Shown: positions 1 through 11,405, counted from the stretch's first letter. The stretch is DNA of 64,000 nucleotides from Arthrobacter sp. Hiyo8 (GCA_001549895.1 AP014719.1:1054001-1118000); one strand, 5' to 3'. Notes: generated from the letters alone by a model not told the origin. Made by a program: numbers and translations.

Positions 1-228
1 CAGCCTTCTTCGTCGCTCTCGCCACGGGCCACATGGGTGCTGCCGGTCAGTGCATGCTCCACGAGGACGGCGTTGGAAGCGTCGGCGTTGAGCCGGCCCA
101 GGTCTCGTACGCAAGGACGACCTCAGGGAGGAAACCCCGGCCTCCAGTTCGAGCCCTCCTACGGAAACATACTTGAGGGTTCCATCCTGGGTACCTGAAA
201 GGGGTATGGCTGTTGCAGCAATTGTCAT
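1..228 (-). CDS. metX: homoserine O-acetyltransferase, N-terminal part (runs off window)
   Basis: Transfers acetyl from acetyl-CoA to L-homoserine, the activation step before direct sulfhydrylation to homocysteine. About 75 N-terminal residues are inside the window. The start is the ATG at 228-226, seven bases after GAGGTG. The protein reads DGTLKYVSVGGLELEAG, then FLPEVVLAYETW, then HALTGSTHVARG, the conserved opening of the MetX alpha/beta-hydrolase family. The catalytic residues lie beyond the left edge. One base appears lost from each of the C runs at 135-138 and 97-99, so the three segments lie in different frames. A SAM-IV riboswitch precedes the gene. The partner metY lies at 2983-4297 on the same strand, beyond an inserted protease gene. 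Confidence 0.9.
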   Translation of the reverse strand, partial: MTIAATAIPLSGTQDGTLKYVSVGGLELEAGVSSLRSSLRTRPGPAQRRRFQRRPRGACTDRQHPCGPWRERRRRL

Positions 229-239
229 TCGTCGACACC

Positions 240-358
240 TCACATCGCGCTTGCCCGCCGCCAACACAGCGAAGGCCAGGTCTTCACCCGGGCACCCCGC
301 CGCGAAAGGAGGGTTGCCGGCCAGCAAGCCGGGGCTGTCGCTGGCACTCATGACCTAT
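240..358 (-). promoter_or_regulatory. SAM-IV riboswitch controlling metX
   Basis: Read on the minus strand from 355 leftwards, the leader begins GGTCATGAGTGCCAGC and continues with GCTGGCCGGCAACCCTCC and GCGGCGGGGTGCCCGGGTGA. These match, in order, the core of the actinobacterial SAM-IV aptamer as I recall it, which binds S-adenosylmethionine. It ends just before the metX ribosome-binding site, so control of translation start is plausible. The consensus has one more C in the run read here as CCCGGG, which fits the single-base losses seen elsewhere. Boundaries are approximate. Confidence 0.85.
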
Positions 359-396
359 GGGAAGAGTCTAGGAAAACCGGACCCCTTCTGACGAAG

Positions 397-402
397 ATTA
401 TG
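397..402 (-). promoter_or_regulatory. candidate -10 box for the metX leader
   Basis: CATAAT on the minus strand lies about 40 bases before the riboswitch core and resembles a TATAAT box. No convincing -35 was found. The stretch 359-570 must hold both the metX promoter and the promoter of the divergent protease gene. Confidence 0.3.
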
Positions 403-570
403 ACAGCTTTGTGACACTTGGCCGCGTTTTGTTCACGAAGCCGGGGTTGTGGATGTCTGAAATTGAAGAGACGGGTGATGCCTGTGTGACTGGAGATAGA
501 ATTGGGCGCAGCAGTCTGCATCCTTCGGATGTCTCCGCCGCCACTGTGCGTCACAGGAAGATTGAAGCTC

Positions 571-2922
571 GTGAAAAAGCCATCCGGCGTCGTTCCAATA
601 GCCCTGTTCTTGCTGGTATCAGGTTTCACCGTGGGAGTGCCGCTGCCGGCGCACGCCGACACGACTCCGGCAGCACGCGAAGACAGATACGTGGTCCACT
701 ACGCCGAAGGCACCGACGTTGACGGGAAGACCGCGGAGCTGCGCTCGCAGGGAGTCTCGGTGGACAAAACGTTCACGCATGCCGTGAAGGCCGCGGTCGT
801 CACGGCGACGCCAGCGAAGGCCGCTGCGTTGGCGAAGTCGAGCCACGTGGCATCGGTCGAGCGGGACACCCCGGTTCGGATTTCGGACACCCAAGCGCCG
901 GCACCCTGGAACCTCGACCGGACCGATCAGCGCACCCTCCCTTTGTCCGGGAGCTACACCCCGCCTTCGAGCGGCGCCGGGGTTCAGGTCTACATTGTGG
1001 ACAACGGGGTGCTTGGCACCCATGTGGACTTCGGCGGTCGGGTGACCGCGGGGTGGAGTGCCTTCTCGGGGCAGCCCGCCAATGCCCCTGCACCGATCCG
1101 GCAATGCCCGACGCCGGCCACGGGACGCACGTAGCAGGCATCACGGCCGGCAGCACCTACGGCATGGCCAAGTCGGCAACCATCGTGCCGGTGCGGGTCC
1201 TTGGTTGCGACGGTACGGGATACTCCTCCGACGTCATAGCCGGCCTCGATTGGATGGTCCAGCAGCACCAGCCCGGCCAACCCGCCGTCGCCAACCTCAG
1301 CCTCTCCGGACCTGCGAACCAGAGCCTGGACGACGCTGTCCAGGGCGCGATCAATAACGGCATTACCGTCACCTTGGCGGCCGGCAATTCCAGCACGGAC
1401 GCGTGCACGCTGTCCCCCAGCCGAGTGCCTGCCGCGATCACGGTGGCCGCGAGCGACAGCTTCGACCGGCAGGCATCCTTCTCCAACTATGGTTCCTGCG
1501 TCGACCTGTACGCACCAGGAGTCCAGATCACCTCGGATTGGCAGACGTCAAATACCGCAACGGCTGTCCTGAACGGAACCTCGATGGCCTCTCCGCATGC
1601 GGCAGGAGCGGCCGCGATGCTCCTCGCCATGCATCCCTCGTGGAGCCCCGCGCAGGTCTCGGCAACGTTGACCGTCGGCGCAACAGCCGGAATAGTCCAG
1701 TCGACCGGAAACTGCATGCCTAACCGGCTGCTGTACGTCAGCCCGTCGCTCTTTTCGCCGTCGCAAGACCCGTTGGGCGGATTTGCGGCTACAACCCCTG
1801 CAGGCAGCTTGACACGCGGGACGGGACCGGTGGCGTCAACGGGCCGGTCGCCCCGGACAGACGATCAGCGTCAAGGTTGCGGGACGCGGCGGCCTCCCGG
1901 CGACCGGAGTTTCCGCTGTCGCAATGAACATCACGGTGGCCAACCCGACGTCGAACGGCTTCATCACCGCGTACGCCGGCGGAACAAATCGTCCGGCGAC
2001 CTCGAACCTGAATTTTGCCCCAGGGCAGATCGTCCCGAATTTCGCGATCACGCCGGTGGGGTCGGATGGCACGATTTCCTTCACGAACAGCTCCAACGGC
2101 ACGGTCCAGCTCATCGCCGACATCACCGGTTACTCCCTCACGCCTGGCGCGTCGCCCGCTCCCGGGACGTTCTCCGCCCAGGCCCCGTTCCGGCAGTTGG
2201 ATACCCGTGACGGCACCGGTGGCGTCGGCGGACCCGTTGCCCCGGACAGACCATCAACGTCAAAGTCACAGGCCGCGGCGGTATTCCCTCTTCCGGTGTT
2301 TCCGCCGTCGCGATGAACATCACGGTGGCCAATCCCTCGTCGTTCGGCTTCATCACCGCCTACGCTGGAGGGACTCCGCGACCGAACGCCTCGAACGTGA
2401 ACTACGCCGCGGGACAGATCGTTCCGAATTTCGCCATTACGCCGGTCGCTCCCGACGGGACGATTTCATTCACGAACACCTCCGGCGGAACCGTCCAGAT
2501 CATCGCCGATACCTCGGGCTATTACCTTGCGGGCACACCGTCAACCGCCGGGGCGTTTTCCGCGCAGGCCCCGTTCCGCCAATTGGATACCCGTAACGGC
2601 ACCGGCGGATCAACGGACCTGTTGCCCCGGACAGACCATCAACGTCAAGGTCGCGGGACAGGGTGGCATTCCAGCGTCCGGTGTTTCCGCTGTCGCGATG
2701 AACATCACCGTGGCCAACCCGACGTCGTTCGGGTTCATCACCGCCTACGCCGGAGGAAGCCCGCAGCCGAGCACCTCGAACGTGAACTACGCGACGGGAC
2801 AGATCATCCCGAACTTCGCCATTACGCCCGTCGCTCCGGATGGCACGATCTCCTTCACCAACAACTCCAACGGCACAGTGCAGCTCATAGCCGACACTTC
2901 CGGGTACTACATCGCGGGCTAA
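571..2922 (+). CDS. secreted subtilisin-like (S8) serine protease with three C-terminal beta-module repeats
   Basis: Extracellular endopeptidase. GTG start at 571, after GGAAG. A signal peptide covers about residues 1-28 (KKPSG, hydrophobic stretch, PAHA before DTTPA). An inhibitor-I9-like propeptide with YVVHYAEG follows, then the S8 catalytic domain. The triad is visible as Asp in VYIVDNGV, His in GHGTHVAGI and Ser in NGTSMASPH; LAAGNSS supplies the oxyanion Asn. The C-terminal half is three repeats of about 125 residues. Reading frame breaks lie near 1100, 1811, 1851-1856, 2240-2245, 2609 and 2625-2630. Corrected length is about 785 residues. It lies opposite to and between metX and metY. 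Confidence 0.85.
1802..2922 (+). repeat. three tandem protein-coding repeats in the S8 protease
   Basis: Copies start near 1802, 2191 and 2577, a spacing of 389 and 386 bases. Each encodes LDTR.GTGG, then APGQTI.VKV, then GVSAVAMNITVANP, GFITAYAGG, VPNFAITPV, DGTISFTN and GTVQLIAD..GY. Similar beta-rich modules are common at the C-termini of secreted actinobacterial proteins and probably attach the enzyme to a surface or substrate. The DNA copies are close enough to suggest recent duplication or gene conversion. Confidence 0.8.
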
Positions 2923-2928
2923 CCGCGA

Positions 2929-2960
2929 GATGGGGCGCCCATCGGAGTGGGCGACCCATC
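2929..2960. terminator. hairpin between convergent protease and metY genes
   Basis: GATGGG and CGCCCA pair with TGGGCG and CCCATC around a six-base loop, giving a 12-bp stem with one mismatch. It lies seven bases after the protease stop and 22 bases from the metY stop, so it can serve both genes. There is no T run. Confidence 0.5.
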
Positions 2961-2982
2961 ACGGAACGAACCGGCGACTGGC

Positions 2983-4297
<1,315 letters not shown>

Positions 4298-4543
4298 GCG
4301 GACTCCTGGTTGTCTGGGCTCTTGCCGTGCTTCAGCTTGCCGGGCCGAAGTATTCAGCCTGCCGGTGTTCGGTTGCCGCCAGTCTAGGGATGGTGTTGCG
4401 GGCTCCGGAAGCTTTGTGACGAACACAGTAGTTTTCGGTCCCGGCGCGTCCTGAAGTGACTCTGAGCTGCCTTTTCGATACATCCCACCTTGGTTAGGCT
4501 TGACTTAGCTGAGAGCTCCATCACAAAGTGCCAAGATGAAGCC

Positions 4544-5182
4544 ATGCGCATGGATCACGTCTCTTACGCTTGTGAACGAGATGGCCTTTTGGCCACCACC
4601 GAGCGGATTTCCGCAGCATTGGGAGTGGACGCAGTCCGGGGCGGAGTGCACCCGCGCTTCGGTACCCGGAACATGATCATTCCCCTTGCTGACCACAAAT
4701 ACCTGGAAGTTGTCGAGGTCCTTGACCACCCGGCATCCGACAAGGCACCTTTTGGACAAGCCGTCCGTGCACGCTCCGCCGCGGGAGGTGGTTGGATGGG
4801 CTGGTGCGTCGCTGTGGACGACCTGAGCCCGTTCGAACAGCGGCTTGGACGCGCCGCCGTTCCTGGCAACCGCAAGTTCCCGGACGGCCGCGAACTCGTC
4901 TGGTCGCAAATCGGCATCCTGGGGCTCATCGCCGATCCCCAGGTTCCCTACTTGCTGCGGTGGGAGGGCGACCCTGCACTTCACCCGTCCCTCGTCTACC
5001 CAAGCGACGTCAAGATGTCCAGCCTCACCATCGCCGGCTCCGCGGAGCGTGTCACCGAGTGGCTAGGGGAACCCGTGGAGAAGCCTCTCGAGGACGTTGC
5101 AGTCCAATGGATGGCTCCGCACGGAACGCCGGGAATCATGTCGGTAACGTTCGAAACCGCCAACGGAGCCGTCACCATCTGA
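4544..5182 (+). CDS. VOC / glyoxalase-like domain protein
   Basis: Cytoplasmic protein of 212 residues, uninterrupted. The opening MRMDHVSYACERDGL and LADHKYLEVVEVLDHP fit the glyoxalase-like fold, and the second half (KMSSLTIAGSAERVTEWL) looks like the second module. The ATG at 4544 is preferred because it opens directly into the domain; the ATG at 4550 is an alternative. Substrate and reaction cannot be told from sequence. It is transcribed away from metY and ends before a strong shared terminator. Confidence 0.7.
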   Translation: MRMDHVSYACERDGLLATTERISAALGVDAVRGGVHPRFGTRNMIIPLADHKYLEVVEVLDHPASDKAPFGQAVRARSAAGGGWMGWCVAVDDLSPFEQRLGRAAVPGNRKFPDGRELVWSQIGILGLIADPQVPYLLRWEGDPALHPSLVYPSDVKMSSLTIAGSAERVTEWLGEPVEKPLEDVAVQWMAPHGTPGIMSVTFETANGAVTI

Positions 5183-5214
5183 CGGACCATCGGGCCAGGA
5201 GTGCCGGGAAAAAC

Positions 5215-5273
5215 TTCGGCCGCCATATGCGGGTGCCAATGACGTCATCCCGCAGTGGCGGCCGAAACCTTTT
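5215..5273. terminator. rho-independent terminator between convergent genes
   Basis: TTCGGCCGCCA (5215-5225) pairs with TGGCGGCCGAA (5256-5266), and TGCGGG pairs with CCCGCA inside. The stem is followed by ACCTTTT. It lies between the glyoxalase-like gene and the CPBP protease gene, which converge. Confidence 0.8.
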
Positions 5274-5281
5274 AACGCGCT

Positions 5282-6045
5282 TCAGCCCAGCCCGATTGCC
5301 TTGCCGAAGACGCTGAAGCCGACGAACGCCACGATGTCCAGGAGAGCATGGGCCACCACCAGCGGCATGACCCTCTTGGTCTTGGTGTAGATCCAGCCGA
5401 ACACGAGGCCCATGACGGCATTGCCGATGAAGGCCCGAAGCCTTGGTACAGGTGGTAGCTGCCGCGAAGGAGCGCGCTGAGCACAATCGCCAGCGTGGTG
5501 CTCCACCCGAACTTCCCGAACCGGTCCAGGAGGTAGCCCACCACGATGACTTCTTCGACGACGGCGTGCCGCACCGCGGAGAGGACCAGAACGGGCACTG
5601 TCCACCAGTAGGAGTCCAGGCCGCTGGGGATGATCGCCGTCGTAATTCCGAGGGCGCGGCCGGCCGCGTAGAGGCCCAGCGACGGGATCCCGATCAGCGC
5701 GGCGAGGCCCAGTCCTTGCAACGCGTCACGGCCCGGGCGGGCGAAGTTGAAGCCCAGCCGGGTGAAGCCCGAGGGACTCTCCGCGGTTTGGCGGTGCAAG
5801 GACAGGAAGTAGAACACCAACACCACCGGGACCAGGGCAAACGCGATGTCCAGCAGCTGGTAGGTGAGATCGAAATACTCGCGCGTGCTCTGCGAGCGGT
5901 TGAGCGTGGACGTCGCATGGGCCAAAGGCCCTTGGGTCATCTTGTCCAACAACTGCACCACGGAGTACACGGCCGATTGGCCCAGGGACAGGCCAAGGAC
6001 GATCAGTACTTCGGCGCGCAACCGGCGCGTTGAGGCTAGGAGCAT
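5282..6045 (-). CDS. CPBP-family intramembrane metalloprotease
   Basis: Integral membrane protein of about 254 residues with six to eight hydrophobic segments. The motif AVVEEVIVVGYLL carries the Glu-Glu pair of the CAAX protease/bacteriocin-processing family. LLRGSYHLYQG and MGLVFGWIYTKTKRVMPLVV, then AHALLDIVAF, supply the later conserved Arg/His and His/Asp positions. One base appears lost from a GGGGCC at about 5431, splitting the gene between HLYQGF and the next segment. The target is unknown; relatives act in protein maturation or bacteriocin immunity. Confidence 0.75.
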
Positions 6046-6145
6046 GCTCCTATCTTGCCTTCATTTGCCTGAGGTTTCCCGTGAGCCGGGTCCACCAGTG
6101 TCCGCCTGCGCGGGCCGGGCCACTCCTGAGCCTATGCTTGGTGGG

Positions 6146-6825
6146 ATGAGCGCGCCAGCACGAATCTTCATGATCCGGCACGGCCAGTCCGCCGCCAACG
6201 CCGACACTTCCATCTACAACCGTGTGCCCGATTACCGCATCCCGTTGACGGAGCTTGGCGTAGAGCAGGCACGGGCTGCGGGTGAGGCGCTGCGCAGGAA
6301 GCTCGACGGCGAACCCGTATGCGTTTACGTCTCTCCGTACCTTCGGGCCTACCAGACCCTTGAGGCACTGAATCTGGGCAGCCTCACGGAAAGAGTCATC
6401 GAGGAGCCCGGCTGCGTGAACAGGACTGGGCCAACTTCCAGATCGCCGGAGACATCGGGGACCAGAAGGAGCTCCGCAACCTCTACGGGCATTTCTTCTA
6501 CCGGTTCCGCGAGGGCGAATCAGGCTCCGATGTGTATGACCGGATTTCGTCCTTCATGGAAACCCTGTACCGGCATTGGGAGAAACCCGACTACGCGCCC
6601 AACACCCTGCTGGTGACCCATGGCCTCACCATGCGGCTCTTCTGCATGCGGTGGTTCCACTGGTCTGTGGAGTACTTCGAATCTCTCAACAACCCGGGCA
6701 ACGCGGAGCTACGGACACTGATCCGCAACGACCAGGACAAGTACGATCTGGACACGCCGTTCAGCCAGTGGGTGCAGCGCAGCACCGATGAAACCGTGCT
6801 GAATGCTCCCCCGATGGTCTTCTGA
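6146..6825 (+). CDS. histidine phosphatase (phosphoglycerate mutase-like)
   Basis: Opens MSAPARIFMIRHGQSAAN, with the RHG phosphate-binding motif that carries the catalytic His. The second His is in LLVTHGLTMRL, and LTELGVEQARAAGEAL is the usual following helix. Corrected length is 226 residues. One C seems missing near 6408-6411, shifting frame between IEEP and LREQDW. Family members are phosphoglycerate mutases or broad phosphatases; the FFYRFREGESGSDVYDR segment resembles fungal and bacterial phosphatases rather than GpmA. It converges on the DeoR gene with only 16 bases between. Confidence 0.75.
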
Positions 6826-6841
6826 CGGTCACTTATCGAAG

Positions 6842-7631
6842 CTAGTCGTCCTTGGCCACGATCACTTCGGTGCCGCTTGCTTCAAACGCAGCCTTGTCTT
6901 CTGCCGTGATGCCCGAATCGGTGATGAGCCGCCGGAAGTCGTACCCGGCCATTGCCGCGAAGGCACGCTTGCCGATCTTCGTGGAGTCGGCCAGGACATA
7001 GGAGTCGGTGGCACGCCGGGCCATGACGGTATTCACCATGGCTTCTCCCTCGTCGGTGATGGTGGGCCCGATCTTGGGATCGACGCCGTTGACCCCGATG
7101 AAGGCGATGTCCAAGGCAACCTTCTGCATGATGACATCGGTGTAGGGCCCCACAAGTTCGTAGGAACGCGGGTTCAGGATGCCGCCGGTGACCATGATCT
7201 TGATGTTGGGGCGCACGGCAAGCTGGGCTGCGATGTTGATGGCGTTGGTGACCACCGTCAGCATGGCCGGTTGGAGGCGCGTTCAGGTCTTCGCGGGTGG
7301 AAAGCACCTGGGCCAAAGCCGTGTTGGTGGTGCCGCCGCTGAGTCCGATCACGGCCCCGGGCATGATGAGCTCCGAAGCGGCCAAGGCAATCTGCTGCTT
7401 GGCCTCGGCGTGGTCATCCCTGTTGTAGCGCCCCGGAAGTTCGTACGCCACGGATCCCGTGGTCGCACCCCCGCGGGTTCGGCTCAGGAGCCGCTGCTTG
7501 GCGAGGCTGTCCAGGTCACGGCGGGCCGTCGCCGGCGAGACGGCCAAGCGGGTCACGATATCCTCGACCTCAACATGCCCTGACTCGGCGAGGAGATCAA
7601 GGATGGCTGTCAGTCGATCGTTGCGGGTCAT
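6842..7631 (-). CDS. DeoR-family transcriptional regulator
   Basis: N-terminal DeoR winged helix: RLTAILDLLAESGHVEVEDI, then SPATARRDLDSLAKQ and RTRGGA. The C-terminal sugar-phosphate sensor has GLSGGTTNTALA, VVTNAINIA and VTGGILNPRSYELVGP. Start ATG at 7631, or 7634 one codon earlier. Two bases are missing near 7265-7285, within the expected LNAASNRPML. About 263 residues after correction. It is the last gene of the sugar operon read leftwards from 11317 and probably represses it, with a sugar phosphate as inducer. Confidence 0.8.
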
Positions 7632-7654
7632 CACGAACCTTCCGGAAATTGGGA

Positions 7655-8493
7655 CTAGTTCACTTTCGCGAACAGCGTCAGCAGACGTGCGGTTTCCAAC
7701 ACCAGGGCGTCACGTCCGGCCTTGATGTACTTGCGGGAGTCCACCACGGAAGGGTTGGCATCCAGGTACTCACGGACGGCGCGGGTGAAGAACCCGTTCA
7801 AGTGTGTGGATACGTTGATCTTAGTCATACCGGCCCGGATTGCCGCCACCAGCGTTTCATCTGCTACGCCGGAGGACCCGTGCAGGACGAGCGGCAGCCG
7901 GACGGCTTCCTTGAGCCGGGTGATCAGGGCCAGGTCCAGGGCTGCGCTGCGTTCGGTCATGGCGTGCGAGGAACCAACGGCGACGGCGAGGGCGTCGACG
8001 CCGGTGGCTTCCACGAAGGAACGGGCTTCGGCCGGATCGGTGCGGACCCCGGGGCATGGGCACCGTCCTTGCCTCCCACCTTCCCGAGCTCGGCCTCGAC
8101 GTAGACCCCGTGGTCCTGGGCGTAGGTGGCGACCCGACGCGTGACTTCGACGTTCGCGTCGTACGGCAAGTGCGCGCCGTCGTACATGACGGACCCGAAG
8201 CCAAGGTCGACAGCCTGCAGGGCAAGTTCTTCGGATTCGGCGTGGTCCAGGTGCAGGGCCACGGGCACTGAAGAGTCCCGGGCAATGGACATGGCACCCC
8301 GGGCGATCGGTACGAGTCCGCCGTGGAAACGGACACAGTTCTCCGAGATCTGCAGGATCAACGGAACACCAGCCGACTCCGCCCCGGCAACCAGGCCTTC
8401 CGCGGTTTCGAGGTGGATGACATTGAAGGCGCCCTGTCCGATTCCGTTGGCCGTGGCGGTGTCCATGAGTTCCCGTGTACTGACGAGCGTCAC
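7655..8493 (-). CDS. class II fructose/tagatose-bisphosphate aldolase
   Basis: Zinc-dependent aldolase cleaving a ketohexose 1,6-bisphosphate to triose phosphates. GAFNVIHLETAEGLV opens the barrel. ALHLDHAESEEL holds the zinc His and Asp, EAELGKVGGKDG follows, and VLHGSSGVADETL and TKINVSTHL close the active site. About 279 residues. The GTG at 8493 overlaps the stop of the kinase gene (GTGA), so translation is coupled. A C is lost in the CCCCGGGG at 8053-8060. GatY/KbaY/AgaY-type tagatose-bisphosphate aldolase is favoured over FbaA because of the operon. Confidence 0.85.
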
Positions 8494-9449
8494 AGGGTCT
8501 CCTTCCAGCTGAGAATGAGTTGGTCTTCGAGGTCCGCGTAGAGCGGCGAGATCTCGCCGGCGGCCGGCATGAGCACCGCGGCGGCGGACCAGGCTGTTGC
8601 CCGGCGGAGGATCGTGGGGATGTCGGTGATGCCGTCGGCGAGCGCGACGGCGGCCGCCGCCACTCCGGCGTCGCCGGCTCCTGTGGGTTGCCGCTGAGTG
8701 GTTCCGGGAGCCGGGCGGCCCAGTACCCTCCGGGGCGGCATGGTGGAACGCGAGCATGCCGTCGGCGCCGGCACTGACCAGGACCGTCTTGGCCCGAGCC
8801 CGATCAAACGCTCTGCCGCTACGTCCAGGCTGCTTTCCCTGTTGCTTCGAGGAGCTCGTGGTTGTTGGGCTTGAGGAGGTCCGCCCCGGCGCGTGCGGCG
8901 GCGATGATCCCCGGACCGGAGGTATCGACGACGGCGGGAATCCCGGCGTCGTGCGCCAGGCGCACCAGCGCCGGGTAGAAGTCGGCCGGCGCGCCGGGCG
9001 GCAGGCTCCGGATCCGACAAGCACTCCCGCGCTTTGACCGTCCAGGGCGTCGACGACGGCGGCGGCCAGCGCCTGCCATTCTGACGGTTGGAGGGACTGC
9101 CCTCTTCATTGAAGATGGACGTTTCGCCGCCCACCGTATCGACGAGGGCGATGCTGCGCCGAGTGTCCGCGGCGACTGGAACCAGGCGATGCGCACGCCG
9201 CTGCTGAGCAGTTCGGCAGCAAACTCGGCACGGCCGTGCCGCCCGAGGGCGCGAGTGCCAGCACGGGATGGCCCATCTGGTGGGCCACGCGCGCAACGTT
9301 GAGGCCTTTTCCGCCGGCGCGGCTGAGGGGCGCGGCAACGCGATGGCTTGCTCCGGGGGTGATCCCGGCGACGTGGTAGCTCAGGTCGATGGCCGGATTG
9401 GGGTAACGGTGATGACCCGTTTCATGGCCTGGTTCATCGGCTGGTTCAT
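8490..9449 (-). CDS. PfkB-family sugar kinase (1-phosphofructokinase / tagatose-6-phosphate kinase type)
   Basis: Probably phosphorylates a ketose phosphate to the bisphosphate used by the aldolase next to it. Visible pieces: MKRVITV with TPNPAIDLSYHV after correction, GGKGLNVARVAHQMG, TRRSIALVDTVGGETSIF, LKPNNHELLEA, and the C-terminal PTGAGDAGVAAAAVAL, which carries the PfkB catalytic Asp. The ATG at 9449 overlaps the ROK stop (ATGA); MKRVITV starts at 9425. At least six single-base losses are needed to join the frames, the worst-affected stretch in the window per kilobase. Family assignment is firm; the exact substrate is inferred. Confidence 0.75.
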
Positions 9450-10392
9450 CGCCCCGTCCCCGTGCCGGAGGCGGCCTTCGCAGCCGGGAGCAGGGCCCGG
9501 GCCCTCATGGCGGCGCCAAGCAAACCCGCATCCTGGCCCAGTTGGGCGCGCATGATGATGGGCCGGCGTTGGAAATCGAGCAGCTCATCGAGGCGGGAAC
9601 GCAGTGGCTGCAGGAGTCCTTCTCCGGCTTCGGCAAGCCCGCCTCCAACCACCACTGCTTCGGTGCCGATGATGCTCACGCATTGGCTGAGGCTGAACGC
9701 GAGGGCGTCCACGGCGTCGGCCCAGATCCGGGCCGCAAGGGCATCGCCGGCCGTGGCCCGTTCGAGGACTTCACGGGCACCGGCGCGCGGAGTTCCGGCT
9801 TTGTCGCTGTAACGCCGGGCGATCGCTCCGGCGGAGCCGACGGCCTCGAGGATCGTGTGGCCGGACCGTCGGGTCCGGAACGAGGGCGTGCCCAGTTCCC
9901 CGGCGAAGCCGCCTGCGCGTACCGGGTACCCGTCGGAGATGACAGCGGCGGCGATCCCGGTGCCGACCACCATCACCACGACGTTGCGAAAATCCCGGGC
10001 CGCTCCGAAACGGAATTCGGCTTCGGCGGCCGTGCTGACATCGTGCCGAAGGAGACCGGCAGTCCGAGGCGTTGCGCGGCCTTTTCCCCAAAGGGAAAGT
10101 TCCGCCAGCCCAGGTTCGCCGAATAGATCCCCACTCCGGTGTCGGAGTCCACGATTCCCGGGACCACAATGCATGCTGCCTTCGCCGGGTGGGCGGGGAA
10201 TTCAGCGGCAAATTCCGAGGCCAATGCCTCAACGGCGTCCAGGATCGCCTCGCCCGGCCGCAAAGGATCATGCGGCGTAGCCCTGCGGCGTAAACCCAGG
10301 ACATTCCCGGCTGTGTCGACCAGGCCTGCCTTCAGATCGGTCCCTCCGACATCGAAGGCCAGGACTGCGGATTCAGCGGCTCCGAGAACCAT
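9446..10392 (-). CDS. ROK-family sugar kinase lacking the usual zinc motif
   Basis: Cytoplasmic sugar kinase of about 315 residues. AFDVGGTDLKAGLVD is the ATP-binding phosphate-1 motif. LPVSFGHDVSTAAEAEF holds the catalytic Asp, VVMVVGTGIAAAVI is phosphate-2, and VVVGGGLAEAG is the adenosine motif. The family zinc-binding CxCGxxGCxE stretch is absent: FAGELGTPSFRTRRSGHTIL stands in its place. One C is lost near 10040, between SFG and HDV. Given the SIS, kinase and aldolase neighbours it may act on an amino sugar such as N-acetylgalactosamine; that is inference. Confidence 0.75.
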
Positions 10393-10400
10393 GGGATTGC

Positions 10401-11317
10401 CTAGGCCGTGGCGTTCAGGACAACAGAGCGCGTGAGGTTACGCGGGAGGTCGGGATTGAGGCCGCGTACGCGTGCCCTCTCCAGCGTGACCTTATGGACC
10501 CGGGCCAGCTCGGCGAGCGGGTGCTTGCCGGTATTGACGTAAAGGGCGCCGGTGCGGCCCATGTCGGCGTCCAAGCCTCGGGCTGCGGGCCGAAGATCCA
10601 CGTCACCCGGCCAGGGGCGGCGATGGAAATGGGACCGTGCCGGTATTCCATTGCCGGGTAGGATTCGGTCCAGCCCTGAACTGCTTCGCGCATCTTGAGG
10701 CCTGCTTCGTGGGCCAGGCCAACGGTCCAGCCGGTACCGAGGAAGGTGAACTGTTCGGCGTCGAGCAACTCCTGGGAAACGGGCTCGGCCACTGCCGGAC
10801 GGGCGTCCTCGATTGCCGTGCCGAGTTCGATGCCCAGGCTCGTCAGGAGGTACACGAGGGCGGTCGTGGCGAAGCGGGTCTGGACCACCGATTTCTCGTC
10901 CGCGTAGGGAAGGCCGATCACGGCGTCGGCCAGGGTGGTGATGGGTGAATTCACGTCGCCGATCACCGCGATAGTGCGGACTTTTCCACGCAAGGCTTCC
11001 AGGAGCTCAAGCACCTCCGTGGTGGTACCGGAGCGGGTAATGGCGATGACGGCGTCGTACTGGCGGCCCGCGCTGTTGTGATTGAGGAAGGCTTCGGACG
11101 CTGCGAACGCGTCGGTGACTCCCTTGCCTGCGGCTTCGCGGGCGGCGGCATAGCTTTGCGCCATGAACCATGAGGTACCGCAACCGACGACGGCGATCCG
11201 CTCGCCGTCGGCGGGAAGCAGGTGCTCCGCTTTGGATTGCTCGATGGCCCGCTGCCAGACCTCGGGCTGCGAAACAAGCTCTTCTTCCATGAAGGCCCCG
11301 AGGGTGTTGTTACTCAT
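10401..11317 (-). CDS. SIS-domain sugar isomerase (AgaS/GlmS C-terminal type)
   Basis: Two SIS domains in about 305 residues. VGCGTSWFMAQSYAAAREAA and ITRSGTTTEVLELLEALRG are the phosphosugar-binding loops of the first; FLGTGWTVGLAHEAGLKMRE and SYPAMEYRHGPIS belong to the second. There is no glutaminase domain, so it resembles AgaS-type deaminase/isomerases rather than full GlmS. The start could be 11317 (MSNNTLG) or 11329 (MVSAMSNN), the latter better spaced from GGACAGG. A frame break lies near 10575-10590. It is the first gene of the operon running to 6842. Confidence 0.75.
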
Positions 11318-11376
11318 CGCACTTACCATTCCTGTCCGCGCTACTTCGACGCGCTCTTCAACACTCAACCATTTGA

Positions 11377-11405
11377 CGTTTTATGATCCATATAAACACT
11401 AAACG
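11377..11405. promoter_or_regulatory. candidate operator and promoter of the sugar operon
   Basis: An inverted repeat CGTTT..TG ... CA..AAACG spans 29 bases in an unusually AT-rich stretch. On the minus strand TTGAAT, 16 bases, then TATATG form a plausible promoter overlapping it. The position upstream of the SIS gene suits binding by the DeoR regulator encoded at the operon end. Confidence 0.4.

Noticed and set aside
5443..6033. Plus-strand reading frame opposite the CPBP protease
   Set aside because: Arg/Gln/Gly/His-rich translation typical of antisense phase; the minus strand has membrane segments and the Glu-Glu motif.
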